NCBI GenBank assembly: GCA_900751685.1
Contig: CAADSR010000027.1
Location: forward strand, 1-15,349
From: Clostridia bacterium
GTDB taxonomy: Bacteria > Bacillota > Clostridia > UBA1381
Direction of reading: 5' to 3'
DNA length: 15,349 nucleotides
Part shown: piece by piece, positions 14,795 to 15,349 of the stretch
Layout: each line of letters begins with the position of its first letter
How positions within the stretch are numbered: position 1 is the first letter of the stretch
The notes under the pieces: generated by a model
Seen by the model: the letters and a program-made list of their open reading frames with translations, nothing else
Database searches by the model: none
Told to the model about the DNA's origin: nothing
Position numbers and translations under genes: made by a program

Positions 14795-15349
14795 CAAAGG
14801 AACAGTAGCAAATGAGAAGAACTATAAAAAAGGCCGCAGCGAAGTAGTCAAGTACATAGTAATTCATTATACGGGAAATGACGGAGATACAGCATTAAAT
14901 AATGTAAATTATTTTGCCAGAAAAGAGGCTAACGCATCCGCGCATTATTTCGTAGATGAAAATTCAGTCTGGGGCAGTGTGCCAGATAAAGATACGGCCT
15001 GGCATTGTGGAACCAGCGGTACATATTATCACAAAGAATGCAGGAATGCCAACAGTATCGGGATTGAATTATGTAGCCGGTTCAATAGCAGCGGCAGTTA
15101 TTTCAAAAATCAGACTGTAGAAAATGCGGCGGAGCTGACAAGACAATTGATGCAGCGATACAATATTCCGGCAAGCCATGTGGTGCGGCACTATGATGTC
15201 ACCCACAAAAATTGCCCGGAACCATTTGTCAAGCACCCGGAGCAGTGGGAGAATTTTAAAAATAAATTAAAAGGAGAATATATTGATATGGGAAAAGTAG
15301 AGGAATTGGAAAAAAGAGTTGAGGCCTTAGAAAAGCCTATGATTTATAA
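14784..15349 (+). CDS. N-acetylmuramoyl-L-alanine amidase endolysin, 3' end outside window
   Basis: The gene starts at ATG 14784, with GGAGGAGG (about 14771-14778) inside the holin gene. The frame remains open to the window edge, showing 188 residues. Residues 20-150 match amidase_2 (T7 lysozyme-like), a zinc enzyme that cuts between N-acetylmuramic acid and L-alanine. Candidate zinc ligands are His28 (KYIVIHYTGN), His136 (VVRHYDV) and Cys144 (KNCPEPF). Typical neighbours are ASAHYFVDE at 51-59, DTAWHCG at 70-76, and IGIEL at 92-96, whose Glu95 is conserved. Residues about 165-187 are a charged coiled segment (GKVEELEKRVEALEKPMIY) that probably joins the catalytic domain to a C-terminal cell-wall-binding domain outside the window. 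An internal start may exist before this linker (see separate entry). The main lysis enzyme, paired with the holin. Confidence 0.92.
   Translation, partial: MKINKGTVANEKNYKKGRSEVVKYIVIHYTGNDGDTALNNVNYFARKEANASAHYFVDENSVWGSVPDKDTAWHCGTSGTYYHKECRNANSIGIELCSRFNSSGSYFKNQTVENAAELTRQLMQRYNIPASHVVRHYDVTHKNCPEPFVKHPEQWENFKNKLKGEYIDMGKVEELEKRVEALEKPMIY
15271..15290 (+). promoter_or_regulatory. Possible internal ribosome binding site and start in the endolysin gene
   Basis: AAGGAG at 15271-15276 is followed 11 bases later by an in-frame ATG (15288-15290), immediately before the coiled linker MGKVEELEKRVEALEK. Known Clostridial phage endolysins use an internal start at just this place to make a free cell-wall-binding domain. 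Spacing is somewhat long, and an AAGGAG can arise by chance from Lys-Gly-Glu codons, so confidence is moderate. Confidence 0.4.

Noticed and set aside
1..15349. CRISPR arrays, tRNA genes, insertion sequences, attachment sites
   Set aside because: I looked for spaced direct repeats, cloverleaf-like sequences, transposase motifs and terminal inverted repeats and saw none.

Overview
This window reads as the late tail, baseplate, fibre and lysis region of a contractile-tailed (myovirus-type, PBSX/Xkd-like) prophage or tailocin. The likely host is a low-GC Gram-positive bacterium of the class Clostridia, probably gut-associated. That placement is inference. It rests on the AT-rich coding sequence, strong AAGGAGG-type ribosome binding sites, the Xkd-style gene order, a 'stalk domain' protein of a kind common in Clostridia, and SLH-like repeats. 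All supported genes are on the + strand and most are packed tightly, with 1 to 23 bp overlaps or gaps under 25 bp. No capsid, packaging, integrase or repressor gene is visible, so the sequence alone cannot separate a complete prophage from a phage-tail bacteriocin.

Layout: tail terminator (1-408, 5' end outside the window), a small unknown protein (386-574), tail sheath (574-1884), tail tube (1895-2371), and a tail assembly chaperone (2390-2815). The chaperone carries a textbook -1 programmed frameshift site leading to a longer form that ends at 2994. An independent expression cassette follows (2998-3978): a near-consensus sigma-A promoter, one gene for a Sec-exported protein with a stalk domain and beta-helix-like repeats, and an intrinsic terminator. 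It is wedged between chaperone and tape measure and looks like a lysogenic-conversion 'moron'. The structural operon then resumes: tape measure (4001-6085); XkdP-like protein with a LysM-like segment and SLH-like repeats (6085-7215); a tail hub fused to two cell-wall hydrolase domains (7227-9275); DUF2577 (9268-9585); DUF2634 sheath-initiator-like (9575-9985); baseplate J (9987-11090); DUF2313 (11074-11688); beta-helix tail fibre or spike (11704-13422); a small acidic protein (13434-13784); an XkdX-like 51-residue protein (13765-13920); a mini-fibre with a pyocin-knob-like end (13944-14342); holin (14357-14794); and an amidase endolysin (14784 to the window end, incomplete).

Working together, tube and sheath polymerise around the tape measure with help from the two chaperone forms. 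The XkdP, hub, DUF2577, DUF2634, J and DUF2313 proteins form the baseplate. The fibre and mini-fibre recognise the cell. The CHAP and glucosaminidase domains on the hub probably open peptidoglycan during penetration. Holin and amidase release particles at the end of the cycle. The most noteworthy items are the self-contained secreted-protein cassette with a terminator inside the late operon, the three-domain lysin-hub fusion, the complete frameshift signal, the SLH-like repeats on a baseplate protein, and a possible internal start in the endolysin gene.
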